Shown: positions 1 through 12,540, counted from the first letter of the stretch. The stretch: 64,000 nt of DNA from Clonostachys chloroleuca (GCA_037952775.1 JBANAY010000003.1:19530001-19594000); one strand, 5' to 3'. The notes: generated by a model from the letters alone, not told the origin. Numbers and translations are program-made.

Positions 1-636
1 TATATAATACCTATAGTATTTACTTTATTTATAATATTAGTATCTTGGTTAAAATAATTAATTAGCTCTATAAACTTTTGAGTAGCTGTTTAATACTGTG
101 CTGTACTTAGGGGCGGTCTGGTTGAGAAATCTAGAATCCCCTTGAGTGATGACTAGTAATAATAAAGCAGCTCTGCGGGTATTATGATATGGTGAAGATG
201 GAAAGGGTGAAGGTGTAGGCGTGGGGAAAAGAGAAAAGTTGAAGTGTACTTAGGCCAGGTGAAAGATGGCTGAGCTGAAGTCGAGCCGGCAGCGTTTTGC
301 TGGTGTGATGATCCAAATTAGACTAACCTAATATAGAAAATGGACAAGATTGTTTTTCAGGAATGACTACCACAATATGAAAAAAACAATTATGCTAGTG
401 ATAAACATATGTCAAGCTAAATATCGTAGAATAATTCATCATTTTTCATTATTGTTGTGTTTAGTATTATTAATAAGAAAATAATATCTCTGCTTTACAT
501 GAAAGGAGCTTTGGTGAACGATGCCTTGTCTCTTTTCAGTGTGGAGTCTCATCCCTCGCGAGCCATTTCGTCGCGAATTGGGGGAGCAATTGAGGTAATC
601 ATTTCTGGACTGCAAGCCACTGGCTGGTGCCGAAGC
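1..636. other. AT-rich leader, no gene recognised
   Basis: The first ~60 bases are strongly AT-rich and no credible reading frame is seen up to the HAD relic. The short open frames between 439 and 836 have no recognisable motif. Confidence 0.5.
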
Positions 637-1171
637 GCTTTTGTCAAACCTCTGCCAGGGACGAAACATTTCGACCGGGGCGAAGGTTGAGTTGGCACTG
701 GCATCCAACACCAAGAGCACCTCCTATGAGTGGAAAGTCTCGAGACCAGAGATAAGGCGTCTGCTAGCCTGCTCCCAACCGGAGAGGCGGGTACTGGGCG
801 ACGATCCGCGACTACGACAGGGAAGGACGAAGCCACTGCCCGATATCTACCTCATCGCCCTTGAGCCGCTTAGTTCGAGTCTAGATCCTGGATTGAAGCC
901 CGTACATCTCAACGAAGGCTTGGTTCTTGAAGATAGCGTGGCCGGGGTTGAAGCTGGTAGACGGGCTGGGATGAGGGTCATTTGGGTTCTGCATCCAATT
1001 CTGGCGGCTGAGTATCAGTCGAAGCACAAGGGTATATTGGCAGGAAGGTCGGGAATCTTCGATATCGAAGATGACTGGCAGCTAGGCGAAGTCGACGATG
1101 GCTGGGCCGAAAGCATTCCGAGTCTGCGGCACTTCGACTATGGCAAATACGACATCCATGTACCGTTGTAG
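637..1171 (+). pseudogene. HAD-superfamily (GS1-like) phosphatase, 5'-truncated and frameshifted
   Basis: The frame from 641 to 1171 encodes the C-terminal half of a GS1/pseudouridine-5'-phosphatase-like HAD hydrolase. Visible motifs are ELALASNTKS (motif II region), RVLGDDPR, KPLPDIYLIALE, and LEDSVAGVEAGRRAGM (the acidic motif IV region), then a family-typical ending, SLRHFDYGKYDI. The preceding family segment, FVKPLPGTKHF, lies in a different frame (from 637), so one frameshift separates them near 670-690. The N-terminal DxDG nucleophile motif is not found upstream. The product would lack its nucleophile, so this is called a relic. Family assignment is fairly sure; the original substrate is unknown. 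Confidence 0.65.
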
Positions 1172-2611
1172 GTGCACTCTTCCTTATTGTCATAGCATTC
1201 TATACTCACTTGTTGATCAATTATAGGTATGCTTCTCGCCTGCGTCTGTCCGAGAGCATAAACGAACTCAATAAGAATTTATCTTTCCTCGAGACTACAA
1301 AGACAGCAGTTACAATGATTGTGAGCCGGTTTAATTTAGGCTATAGTCAGCACCAGCAGGAATCTGACAAGCTGGAAGAAGAAGCGGCGTCGTGCCCATG
1401 CCCCTCGTGCCACCCATCGAGATCTCATCCGCGCTAGACTCGAGCAGATCCGCGGCAATCTCAGCCACCGCGTGGGGTTCGACATCGAACCGCTCAAAGG
1501 GGCACCCAACACGACGGGAATGCAGGCTTGCACACGTAGACCGATGGCTATGGAGTCCTGGATCACCGCTTAAGGGGGGTCTAGATGTCACAGTTTAGAT
1601 TCCTCTGGGAGAAGCTCTCCGCCGCCGCCGCGAAGACCGCCACCTCAATATCCGGCTTCACTATCACCTACCAACAAGCGTCTGCATCTTAATGAAGATA
1701 TTTACGCTAGTATGAACGTACTACTTCGAGGTGGTCGCATCGAGCATTGCGTCAAAACCCGAAGGCAAATGCCTTCAGGTATAGATGACCTATTGGGATC
1801 TCTGATCCCATGTCTGACAACGAGGACGAACCTGCCAACTTCGAATCTTAATGTCTCTACTAAAACTTGTTCAAGAGAACCTAGAATCGGTCTTGCCCTC
1901 ATGCTAGCCTGGGCTGGTAGTGCCGCGCCGGCCACTAGCCTGTGTCAACTATTTATATTGCCTTATGCACATCGGGTGTAACTTCTCTTGCCCCGAGGCG
2001 GGCAAAGGTAGGGTTGTATATAACTAATCCCCCTCTTGCTTCTAATTGTTAGATGCGCCAAGGCGTGAACAATGAATCCAAAAACAGACGATGGAGGATA
2101 TGGTATCATAATTCATGTGCTCGTGACCGAATAGGGCACCGTCATGCCATTTTCCTACCCAAACCTGTGGTGTTAAATATCCCCGCCCATCAGAAGTACG
2201 CCAGAGAACAGTTCTAGGAAGAAACTGGAAGATTTTCACAGCTTATTGGATAGGAAGATGATCAACGTTCTCTTGACTCAAAGGTAGACTCAGAGACCAA
2301 AATGAAGTTTCTTCGCGCTCACAATAAGAGGGCTTGTTCTTTGTCAAGATGTAACACTGGGCAGATGATGGTACTGTGACAGTGATTCATTGGATACGAA
2401 TAAAACATATATGAAGCAATTAAACGTGCCACGATTGATGATGTGTGAATCAACGCCTTAAAAACCTAACGAAACCGACAATCTATAGACATTTACAAGC
2501 TTGGACCGTGGGCTGGACCTGACCGAATTTGGATGCGGCCATCCCTTTGCTGGAAGCCAACTTGGGTGTTTCTTCCTCTGGCAAAATTGGCTTGATACAA
2601 ACTACCGGGCC
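1172..2611. other. intergenic or degraded stretch, no recognised gene
   Basis: Two open stretches on the plus strand have coding-like composition: about 1375-1572, with an arginine-rich segment, and 1712-1981. They lie in different frames, have no credible start and match no family I recognise. They may be remains of a decayed gene. Nothing is supported between 1982 and 2611. Confidence 0.4.
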
Positions 2612-3547
2612 TTATTCATTCCAGTTCAGGCGCAGCCACTCCTCCAAAGTCGTAGGGTTGGGGTTAAACCTCCTGTTTTCGTCCACGTCGGCCTTGAACC
2701 CTTCCTTGGAAAGCCAGACTGTCATGGTGCCATACTGTGGGTTGCCAGGGACTCCATATTTGAGGAGCCTTCCAACAAGCCCGTAGGTTGTCGGCGCTGG
2801 CTTTCCGGTGGCCTTCTCGAACGCCCTGCTGACCTCGGAAAAGGTGAGAACCTCCGACACAATACCAATCGACTTCCCCTTCCAACCCTCCAGGTCATGG
2901 AACGCTTCCGCGACGGCAATGCCAATGTCCTTGCAAGCAACCCATTGTAGTGGCTTTTCCCCCATGATCTGGCGCAGCATGGTCAGGAAGGCCCTAATGC
3001 CAAAGATTGGCTCGAGGTTGTCCATGAACATCCCAGGGCGGATGATGGTCCACTCCATTGTGCTCTTGTTCTTCTTCAATTGGTCGAGAAGGTAGTGCTC
3101 GAGCAGATACTTGGTTTGGAAATGCGGGACTGGAGTAGGGTTCTCCCAAGATCTTTGATCTCCACCTCTCTCGACGCTGCTGTAGACGAAGTGGCGGACT
3201 CCAGCCTTGATGGATTCGTCAATCATGGCCTTCCCTTGGCGCACCTCGCTCTCGAGCGACGCGCCAGGGGCGAAGAACACTTGGACGGAGTAGACACCCC
3301 AGAGAGGGATCCAGCCTGCAGCATCCTTGGCAGCTTTGAAAAGCGCAGGGACATCATTCAAGTCTCCCTTCACTAACTTGATTGAAGACGACTTGGCTGC
3401 GATGCGTTTTGCGGCTGGGGAGTCGGTGCTGCGAGTTACAGCAAGGATGAGAAAGTCGTCACTGTTCTTGGCGAGGAGGGCATCGATTACGGCGCCGCCT
3501 TGTCGGCCGGTCGCGCCGGTGATGAGAAGGGCTCTAGACTCGGACAT
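2612..3547 (-). CDS. NmrA-like NAD(P)-binding protein
   Basis: This is an intronless 311-residue protein of the NmrA/isoflavone-reductase-like atypical SDR family. These proteins bind NAD(P)(H) and act as redox sensors or reductases in the cytosol. The dinucleotide motif GATGRQG is at residues 11-17, right after a beta strand (ALLIT). Mid-protein the family segments RHFVYSSVERGG and WTIIRPGMFMDN are present. The start at 3547 (MSESRALL) is preferred over one 30 codons upstream because it places the Rossmann fold at the N-terminus as usual. It sits alone between two pseudogenes. Substrate and regulation cannot be told. It is distinct from the two NmrA paralogs at 47-50 kb. Confidence 0.88.
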   Translation of the reverse strand: MSESRALLITGATGRQGGAVIDALLAKNSDDFLILAVTRSTDSPAAKRIAAKSSSIKLVKGDLNDVPALFKAAKDAAGWIPLWGVYSVQVFFAPGASLESEVRQGKAMIDESIKAGVRHFVYSSVERGGDQRSWENPTPVPHFQTKYLLEHYLLDQLKKNKSTMEWTIIRPGMFMDNLEPIFGIRAFLTMLRQIMGEKPLQWVACKDIGIAVAEAFHDLEGWKGKSIGIVSEVLTFSEVSRAFEKATGKPAPTTYGLVGRLLKYGVPGNPQYGTMTVWLSKEGFKADVDENRRFNPNPTTLEEWLRLNWNE

Positions 3548-4818
3548 TGCGAGGATTGGAGATCGTAAAGATGCTATTTCTTCGAAGGGGATCGAAAGTG
3601 AATATTGTAGGCGCTCCTGGTATGCCAAGTAGAGCAAGGTGGGACTCTAACAACACAGAATTATCAATTCGAAGGCGTGCAATGGGACAGAATATTACGA
3701 GAGAGGCAGCTTACGATTCCCCGGGGAAATGGAGACTAAATATACGTGCGCCTCCCATTTTCCCAAGGCCGGGGGGATTCTGTTTCCGAAGTGTTCGCAT
3801 TGCCGTGTCGGTATCGAAATTGGGCCGACGGCGAAGTGGATATCCGGACTCGGGCTTGGAAAGACAAAACACACGGATCGCAAACGTGATTAACAAGCGG
3901 TTTCGTTTGTAAGCGTATTATGGCTGCGAAATGGTATCACCATTACCAATTGCCAGGCTACAGCATCGAATCTTCTGCCGCTCTAGATCGCCAAGCAGAT
4001 TTTGAGCCGTGCCTTCCATTCCGTTGATCTCTTCCTTGGTACCTGAGGCATCCAGTTAGTCGAGGCTCTGACTACCGTAGAGCTACCGAAAGTCTGACGA
4101 CACACCATGGCGATCCATGGGTATCGTATTCTGACAGTTAATTAAGTTGATGAAAAAGTTCGAATTGCTTTTTTTGGGTACAGCTTTAACCCAGTTACTC
4201 GGGATCTAGAGTTGCCTGTCGAGTCGTGCTTTGTCTTGGTATTGAAAAAGGGATCGTATCCTCACCGCTACTCAGACGTGGGCATTTTGCAGCTCCAGGT
4301 CTATTACATCGCCCAAGCTCCCACTAACAGGCATCACTCAACACCGGCTATGGGCAATATTTGTCGCTGCCGCAATACACTCGTACTTCAATTTCCTCGA
4401 CTATTCTTTGTCTCTCCAATCCACCACAACATTTTGATTTGTAGCCTCCTGACAACGGAACGCCTGATCATCGTCTAATGCCGCTCCTGATGGTGTCGCC
4501 GGAGTCAAATCATGACCTAGCCCGCGCGATCGCTGATACTGCTTCTAGATGTAGAGAAATGCATCTGAACTGCTGCTCAAATCGAATGCGCCAAAGCCGG
4601 CGAGGGGGAGGGCGATGATGAAGGTAACGCAGCTACCACAACACTCCCTTCGAAAACGGTTCAGATTGCTGATTTGGTTCTCCTCTAATTCTAGAGCACA
4701 AGCAGCATCCGCACGCACATAATGCTGCCGAGGCCATCCCGACATAGCCTGCACCTCGCATCTTAACCCCGAGAAGTATGCAAGCTACACCGGGGAAGAA
4801 AAGCGCATCTGCCGCACA
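3548..4818. other. intergenic, no gene recognised
   Basis: Only short frames with no motifs occur here. The interval contains the upstream region of the NmrA-like gene and the degraded 5' flank of the ATPase relic. Confidence 0.5.
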
Positions 4819-7445
4819 GTGGTGTCAAGCGGCCTCTCTTCTTCTGCATGCTGCAAGCCCGCGGCCCTTCAGGTTATCAAAGTGACGCCTTCTGACACCA
4901 CGCCCTCGCCAACTTCTAGTGTTTGGCAGGCATCGAGCCGCGATGGCATCTCAACCGGCTGCTTGCCCCTGCATCACCATCACCGACGTGGTCGTCATCA
5001 TCACCACCAGCACGGAGTGTCCGACGACGCTGTTCCAAGACGCATTGCCAAGAGGCTTCCTTCATACCACCGCGATGATATGTCGACCCACCTCGCTGGA
5101 AGCTCGCTCATGACCACGACCGTCCCTGCGACCACGATAATCACCAGGATCATAGACACGGCTACGACGATAGTCACAGCCATGGCAAGGGATCTTGCTG
5201 TACAGGGCACCCTCCCGAGGGCCCCATGATCGCCCAAGCTGGATTTGTCCAGAAACGGCGATTTCAACATTGAGAAGAAGGTTGATTACGGCCTCGTGTC
5301 TGTTGCCATCGGGGGAATGAACCACACCAGCCGCGGAGACAAGTTTTCCAGTTTTTTTGCTCATGACATCTCGCGCCACTCAAGCTCGAGCCAATTCTAT
5401 TGCAAGCCGTGCTGATTTGCCGATTAACATAATGGCTCTACAACCGAACAAGCTGTTCATCTTGCTATTGCTGGATCTGGAGTTCGTCTGACACGCATCG
5501 TCAAAAGTGACTTTTTCCTCAACGTTGGTAGTAACTCCGGGATTGCAAAAGCGTTGCTCGCCAGCCTCCTAATCTAGTGACGGTAGTCTTCGTCTTGGAC
5601 AAGAAAATCATCCGGCTCGCCTATAACCCCACCACTATTGGGTCGAGGGCTATTATCGATTCCATGTCTGATAAGACGCCCGCGCTCGCACCGCCCTACG
5701 CTGATCCTCAGCTGGAGACATGCCGCCGCAGGCCTTGGGGCCAAGCTATCAAGAAAGCCCTGGCGGCTTTTTGTACCATCCCCATTATACGACTTGCCCT
5801 GAGCCAAGACCTCACCGACAAAAAGACAAAGGCGATCGTTGCTGTTGTCCTAGGCTCGGTCGTTCAAGCGATCGCTGTTCCTGAATTCTATCGGCCTGCT
5901 CTGTACACTCTCTTCTACAGCCGTGGTATCGACATGGATATGCTTGTTGCTGCCAGCATCACCGCTGCTTACTTCCACTCCGTTGTTGCCCTTGGGTTCC
6001 AAATGGCAGGAAGACCACTTGGAACATCTGAATTTTTCGACACTCGTACCCTCCTCATTACACTGATCCTTGTTATGCGTCTGATCGCCACTTCCAATCG
6101 TTACAAGCCATTTCCGCTTCTCTGTCCGGTCCACCCAACCTACTAGCGCTGTACTTGTCAACAAGGAGGAAAGAGACCAGGAGATTGACACCCGTATTCT
6201 CTAGTACGGTGACAGTTCCATGTTCTGCCGCACTGCCAGGTGCCAACCGACGGATAGATCATCGATGGCGCTACCGAAATCAACGAGACCACGCTGACTA
6301 GAGAATCTATGCCTGTGTTGAAGAGGTCGATGATCAAGTTGTTGCAGGGTCAATGGCGACGGCGCCATTCTCGTCCAGCTTGAACACGAAGCTTAAGATC
6401 CAGGCTCTTGCAGATAAGGTGCCCATCTCCATTGCCGTTCTCCCTATCTGGATCGCTGTCGGGTTTATAGTCATGGAGTATTCTAATAGCAAGGCCATCC
6501 TAGAGGCAATCACCTACTTCGTCGCCACCCTCATAGTGGCGTGCCCCTGCGCTCTTGGGCTCGCCCTCCCCATGGTTCTTGTTGTTGCTGGAGGCATCGC
6601 GGCTCGCAATGGTGCTATCATCAAGTCGGCTGAGACCACCCAGCGACCCCTTAAGGCAGCCGACATCATCTTCGATAAGACAGGCACCATCCCGCAAAAC
6701 GATCTCCTCTTTACTAAAAAGAATTATTTGATGGGGAGAAGAAGGGGTTTACATCCGATCTAGCCGAAAGCCCTCGTGGCTGGTGGAAAATAGCCCGTCT
6801 CTGCGTCGGTCTCTAAACACCTGGCCATCCTCACCGACGAGGATAGCGTCGAAGGACATGTCACAAATATTCGCGTCGTGCCTGGTGCAGGTATTGAGGC
6901 TAAATTTAGTGGTGATTTCAGGACTATCCACGCTAGCCACCCATGTTGGACCAGAACGGACACAAACTCCATTGTAGATGGTCTCCAAACAGGGAGGATA
7001 AGCAACGCTCGCTGTCACTCTTGATGGTGCTTCCCTCTTGGCTTTTGGCCTACGCACCCAAATCCGCCCTAAGGCATCGACATCATCTCAGGACTCAGAT
7101 CTCGCAATATCAACGTCCATCTCGTCTCTGGAGATCAGCGCACGGCTGTAAAAGCGGTCGTGGCGGCTCTTGGTACTCCAGAGGATAACGTCGCTACGGA
7201 GTATACACCTTCTCAGCGACGCGACTACGTACTCTCATTGAAAGCTCCTCTATATATGTTCTGTTCTGCGGCGATGGCACCAACAATGCTGTGGCCATCG
7301 CGCAAGCAAATGTTGGCATCCAGAATGGCGGTAGCTCCGCCACATCTAGTGACGTGACCCAAGCTATCACAGATGCCATCCTTCTCAACGGCTTAAAGGA
7401 AAATTGAATCAATTTGCGTATTTCTATCGACGCACTTTCCCACTG
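4819..7445 (+). pseudogene. P1B-type heavy-metal transporting ATPase, multiply frameshifted
   Basis: This is a decayed copper/cadmium-type P1B ATPase. In order, but scattered over several frames, one can read: a histidine-rich N-terminus (4966-5010 and 5107-5190, ending in a CC pair), the linker LAYNPTTIGSRAIID (about 5622), the first membrane helices (5730-6090), the CPC metal-binding helix [13 protein letters not shown] (6536-6574), the phosphorylation motif DKTGT (6674-6688), an SGD motif (LVSGDQRTA, about 7130) and GDGTNNA in the hinge (7272-7292, usually GDGTND). Stops and frame changes occur near 5277, 5575, 6146, 6763, 7010-7070 and 7240. Intact members exceed 1000 residues and pump metal ions out of the cytosol. 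The many lesions argue for a dead gene. Copper versus cadmium specificity is not decidable. Confidence 0.85.
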
Positions 7446-8590
7446 AAACATGACGATATGCCTAGCGTAGCTGATGGGCAGCTTTGCGAACTAAATTCCC
7501 CGGCAGGGAGTAGACCTCTGCGTTTGCTCACCTTCTCAGCCGCGATCGGCATGACGACGCAATCATATAAGCGACGTGGCTGTGCAAGATAACATGATGA
7601 CACAGCCCTTGAAAACAAGCAGATGACTCCAGATGGGGACAAAGAAATTGGAAAATGTATTAATTACAAATTATCTCGGGCGTACCAGATATGAAACGCG
7701 GCAGCCCGTTCGGACATGTGGACGACTGACTGGTGAGGGTGCATCTAAGATGATATCGAGATCGACAAGGCATGCAGCCAGGCGCACAATTGTGCGATGT
7801 CATCCGATGGACCCCAAGTATAAAGCCGTGCCCTTCCAGGATGATAACTTGGGTTTTTCTTTTCTGGCATCGCTTTATCTCAACGAAATGCAATCCATCT
7901 TCCCTCAGATATTTTTTAGCGAGCTGGTTCACCATGGGTTGTAGGTGACGCATCTATTTTCCACAAAATCAATATATTCCTAACGACATGACAGTTTTCG
8001 ACAAAATCATCATCACTATCAGCCCGAAAGGTCAGCAGGCGGCAAAGCAGGTAGTGGACCAGACAGCTGGAGCGGGGGCTCAAAAAGCGCAAGAAGAACA
8101 TGACAAGAGAGAGAAGGAGGACAGTAATGACCGAAATGACGACCGCTGGGATTGATAAGTGACAACTCGCAACTGATGTAGCCCCGAGGAAGAGTCGGGG
8201 AGGCATCGATCGGCGCGCTCGGCGTAAACCAGGGCCAGTTGAGTTGGACTTTGCCATCTTTCGCTTAGATATGCCACCTTCTACGCTTGCGGATTCAACT
8301 TATTATGGTTTTTTTTTTTGGTGGACCAAAGAGGCAAGCTTCCTAGATACTTTGGTTCAAATACTATAATATACGATTTACCCCTGATTCAGAGCATACA
8401 TTCCTTCTCCATTTCCCGCATACTTTGTGACGCCTTCGTAAAAGAACCCCTTCCGTTAATATGTGACTGTCTTAAAGCTACTGCAATACGGCTCGATCAA
8501 TCGGGCAACGAGCGTTTATGAACCAGTCTGAATGCCACGTTTGTCAGGAGCTGTCCCATCTTCGATGCAAATATATCCGATGGCCGATCC
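7446..8590. other. no gene recognised
   Basis: Short frames occur on both strands (for example 7633-7944 and 7916-8257), without start context, motifs or splice support. The stretch probably holds flanking debris of the ATPase relic and the 3' region of the regulator that ends at 8591. Confidence 0.45.
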
Positions 8591-10466
8591 TTAGACTTCT
8601 TTCAACGGGATCAGTTCTAAGCCTAAACGAGCGAGTATTGCTTTTCTTACCTGGGATTCCGGAATCGAGATTCCTACAGAAATCATGTTGTCGCGAATTT
8701 GGCTGTAGAGTGACTCTGCAACGCTGTTCCTCTCGCCTACAGAAGCTAGAATGGAGGACAAAAAGCAAGCGGTGTCTCTGCTCTGTTGGCGGTCATTACT
8801 CAAGAAGTCCTCAACCAGAACGAGGCAGGCGAGGTAAATTGAAAAGTTTAAAATCGGGTTCTTGAACGTTGTTTTGAGATCGGTGGTCATGCGCAGGATA
8901 TGCGCAATCTCCTCTGCCCCGGTAAGCGACCGTTCTTGGCTGTGCCGAATGCTCTGGTCGTTAAATGCTTTTTGAGGTTCCGCTCTAAGTAAACATATCC
9001 GGGTCCTATGGAGAGTCATAATCGCCGTGTGTATTTGGGCATTGACCGCTACCGCGCTTTGGCTGCGCGCATATTGATGCGACCTCAAATCGTTGGGTAA
9101 CCTAGCCAGTAGCAAGGACAGCTCATTGTCCAGCTCGCGGTGTCTATCCAAGTACGCAGTGGCCTTTTCAGGGAATGCTTCAACTTGAGAAGCCAAGCTA
9201 GTGTGTTCCATGCTTTGCTGCACTAGATGTGCAACTAAAACTCTGGCTGATAGTTCGGATAGAATATTCGACGGATGTGTGTTCAATGAGCTCTGCAAGG
9301 AGCCAGTTTCTTCTTCTCGTCCCTCGACGAATGCTTCATCTGATACTGGGAGGGGTGTGTCAACCTATAAAGCTTAGCATCAATCTTTCAGGATAATGTA
9401 GGTGACTCTTGCCATACGTCTCTGTTGTAGATCACGGTCGGTAGTCCTGTTGTGGCGCACATTAAACGGTCTGATATAAAGATCACCCACCACGTCCGGC
9501 ATTGCTCCTCCACTTCAATGATGTCTAGGCGGGATGGGTTGGATAGGTTGGGTTTTCTATCTAGACAGTGCAGTTGGAGCAGCTGCGCAATCCGGGCACT
9601 TTGGCAAAAGCTGGCTGAGGCTTTGGAAAACATGCTTTGCTGAGCTTCGTAGTTGGCTATTAAATCCCAACATTGGACGTGTGCCACGGATATTGAGTTC
9701 GCCCCTTCCTACCTACAGTTAGCGGACTACAAACAATCAATGATAGTATAACAAACATTAGACTCATCCATTTTAGCAAATGCTCTGGCTCTCTCGTAGA
9801 GGGGAGTTGCCATTGCACCATAATTATCGGAGGCGTCGGCTCCAAGAGCCATGATGATGCATTGGAGACATAGCGGCGGCTGAGAATGAGGTGGAAGGGA
9901 GAGGGATTCCATGTATCGGAATCTATGAATCATGGGAGAGCAGTGACTCTGCCTCTCGAAATATAGGTTTGATCTTGGCGATTTTAGCAGCCTTCTTTGT
10001 ATTTTCGTGGGGCCTCCTTACAGCTCTTTTGCCAGACCCGAGGAAGCGTGTTGGTTTGAGGAACTTTCAGAGCTAGATGTCTGGATTGAAGAGGACGGAT
10101 CTTCGAAGACGTAATCCTCAATGCTATCTTGGATGTCTTCCATCACTAGGACTGCGTTTTCTTCGCCATCAATGGCTCCCCATAGTGGGTTGTTGGAGTG
10201 AACCGCATCAAGCTTACTCTCGAGTTCCGCTGGCGGAAAGTTGTAAGCGTGATTCTTGAGTGGATTTGACATAGATTTAGATTACCTAGCTTTGCTTCTA
10301 ACTCTCGGACTTGTTTCCTCTTTCCCGTAACCTTCTTTCTTGTGAGAGGATAGTCGCACGGGTGGGCCAAGCGTTGGCATCGGCCGCAGCAAGGCGCGTT
10401 GCGATCGCACTTGAGTTTCTTCTCCCGGCACTGGAAACAGGACAAGGGCGCTATAGGGTGGCTCAT
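8591..10466 (-). CDS. Zn2Cys6 fungal transcription factor
   Basis: Five exons give 556 residues: 10466-10286, 10229-10022, 9973-9757, 9708-9418 and 9364-8591. The introns are 56, 48, 48 and 53 bp, all GT-AG, and the phases close. The Gal4-type binuclear cluster has cysteines at residues 10, 13, 20, 27, 30 and 37 (C26 also present) and is followed by basic residues and a short coiled linker (RELEAKL). The middle homology domain reads LYFERQSHCSPMIHR, then CLQCIIMALGA, AHVQCWDLIANYEAQQS and RTWWVIFISDR, typical of Fungal_trans. The exon 4/5 junction yields VDTPLPVSDEAF, a family signature. The start is the ATG nine residues before the first cysteine. It is a predicted nuclear DNA-binding regulator; target genes are unknown. 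The nearest neighbour is the esterase at 11.1 kb. Confidence 0.88.
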
Positions 10467-11116
10467 CTTGTCGAGGGAATGCGACCCGGTTCGGGGGAGT
10501 GCTGCATAATTCGGACGAACTCGAGAGATGCCGGTGTCCGACAAATGCCAGAGAGCAAGCAAGTAAGCCAGGACGAGTTCAGGTCTGGAGTGGGTGCTGC
10601 CCGTTATTAGTCAGCGCTTCATCCGGTGTCCGATGAAGACCGTAAAGTGGGGCCAAACGGTCTTTTGACAATCAGTTCCTCCGACCCGACCGTTTGTAGT
10701 TTCAGTTACCCTACACCCACACCTTCTTCCTGTTAATTGAGTAATTGCGTCACAACTGTCAGATAAAAACGTCCACCCACTACTACAGTCCCAAGGCACA
10801 TAACAAGTGAAGAATTTCAACCAGTGCCACGGATTTGGATTTGCAACAGCCAACTTTCTTCGTTCCACTTAGAATGTTCCAATGGCTTTTATATCGTCAG
10901 CACCACCTGACCAAAACCTCTCATCATAGTTGATGACATAAGCAAAGAATGGGCTGTCAAATTCAAGTATAATATCAGGTTTCCCTAACTCTAACAGCAA
11001 TTGGAGGAACTACCAGCAAAGCAGTTTGTCAACATCATATCGCAGAAATACATCTCTCTTCGCCTACTAAATTGCATGCTTGCTACAGACCCGTCTACCG
11101 CTAAACCCAAAGCTCC
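10467..11116. other. intergenic, no gene recognised
   Basis: This stretch holds the upstream region of the regulator at 8591-10466 and the 3' flank of the esterase. No convincing frame or site was seen. Confidence 0.5.
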
Positions 11117-11968
11117 TCACGACATATCCATCGCGTCACCGTTAGCCGAAGCTGAGTTCCCAGCACCTCCGCCGCCCAAGTAATAATTTAAGAAGATGAT
11201 GATATCGTCCACACCGTTAGGGGAGTGAAGCCAGTGGCCACCTGAAGGATACTCCCTCCACTCCACATTGGCCCCAAAAGACTTCAAGATATCCCTGTTC
11301 TTCCGCCCATTCTCCACCACGACCAACGGATCATCAGCACAATGCTCCAACAGCATGGGAGTATTCTGAAGAAATCTATTGTCAGCAGGAGCGCCGCCCA
11401 CCTGCAAGACCTCTCGCATCTCGGCCAGGCTCCTCCCCGCAAAGGGGCAGCGGCAGCTGAACCCTATGAAGGCCCCCAGCCCGGTGGGTACGTCCAGGTT
11501 GAAGAGCGTGTGGATACTGGTCGCAGCACCCATGCTGATCCCCGCAAGCACTACGCGACGAAAGTCACCTCCCAGAACCGCAGCCTCGCCCTTGATGATG
11601 TCGCGGACGGCGGGTACGACCTCCCTGAGGCCCGCGGCCTGCAGCTCCTCCTTATCGGAGAAGTCCTTTGTGTTCCAGACGTCGAACCACTGCGGCATGA
11701 TGGTGGACGGCGAGCTGGCGCATGCGCGAGGAGGGGCCTGGGGGAAGACCCATTTGAAGGAGGGGTAGACTTCGAAGAGGTTCCGCTTCTGGGAGTCGCG
11801 CCAGCTGTACAGCGAGCGGGAGAAATTTGCGGCGTTGTCGCCCCGTCCGTGGAGGAAGACGATGGTGTGGGAGTGCCCCTGTGTAGGAGGGATGATGTGG
11901 GTTGGAATATGAATGGTGGCCATCTTTGCTTGTGATAGCACGCGTCCTTGTTCAATTGGGATGGTCAC
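11117..11968 (-). CDS. alpha/beta-hydrolase, acyl-protein thioesterase/carboxylesterase type
   Basis: This intronless protein of 283 residues belongs to the phospholipase/carboxylesterase (Abhydrolase_2) family. It probably hydrolyses thioesters or carboxylic esters in the cytosol. The oxyanion-loop region is TIVFLHGRGD (residues 35-44). The nucleophile is Ser145 in GISMG, the acid is probably Asp213 in HCADDPLV, and the base is His245 in GGHWLH. The order and spacing fit a complete catalytic triad. The C-terminus ends in a glycine/alanine/serine-rich tail. Translation could start at residue 1 or at Met16 (MATIHIP), which is nearer the fold start. No signal peptide is seen. The substrate is unknown. 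Confidence 0.88.
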   Translation of the reverse strand: MTIPIEQGRVLSQAKMATIHIPTHIIPPTQGHSHTIVFLHGRGDNAANFSRSLYSWRDSQKRNLFEVYPSFKWVFPQAPPRACASSPSTIMPQWFDVWNTKDFSDKEELQAAGLREVVPAVRDIIKGEAAVLGGDFRRVVLAGISMGAATSIHTLFNLDVPTGLGAFIGFSCRCPFAGRSLAEMREVLQVGGAPADNRFLQNTPMLLEHCADDPLVVVENGRKNRDILKSFGANVEWREYPSGGHWLHSPNGVDDIIIFLNYYLGGGGAGNSASANGDAMDMS

Positions 11969-12540
11969 TTATGCTTGGTGATGTTGGGCAGGACTATGAA
12001 TGGTGAGAAGAGGGGTTATTGTGAAGGAACGAACAAGTTGATGGTTTGTTGATGGGAAGAGGAATATTCGAGGCGTCGCGGCTATTGAATAGACATCGTG
12101 TAGTTTTTCTGTCCAACTTACCACTTATCACCGGCAGATTAAAAGTTCTAATTTTAGATCGCGAGTTTCCAAGGGTAGTAATGGCGGCAAACGATGCAAC
12201 TGTTAAGCGCTTGTAGGGCGCCTAACATCTACATCAACTAATATCGCACAGGAGCGGGTCGTAAATATTCGCTCAAAAATAAGCCTCGGGTTTTCTCTTG
12301 AGCCAATTGTTCTTACTTCTGTCTCCTCTCTCTGATCGCACCAAGCTTTTTTTTTCTTCACTTTTGCCTCTGCAGCAATTACACCCGTCCCTAACCACCT
12401 CAGGCTTTTTGTCTTCATCTTTGCAGCTTATTGCTTCCTGACTCTGTTATAGCTATTTGCAGGTGGTCTTAGGGGAGCTTCTTATCGGATGTTCAAAAGA
12501 GTACTATGATTCTACAATCAATATGGCAGTGGTAAGTGGC

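Noticed and set aside
4966..5010. His-rich tract as a separate metal-binding peptide gene
   Set aside because: It fits the N-terminal metal-binding region of the adjacent P1B ATPase relic.
11342..11935. 197-codon plus-strand frame opposite the esterase
   Set aside because: The minus strand holds an intact catalytic triad; the plus frame has no recognisable motif.
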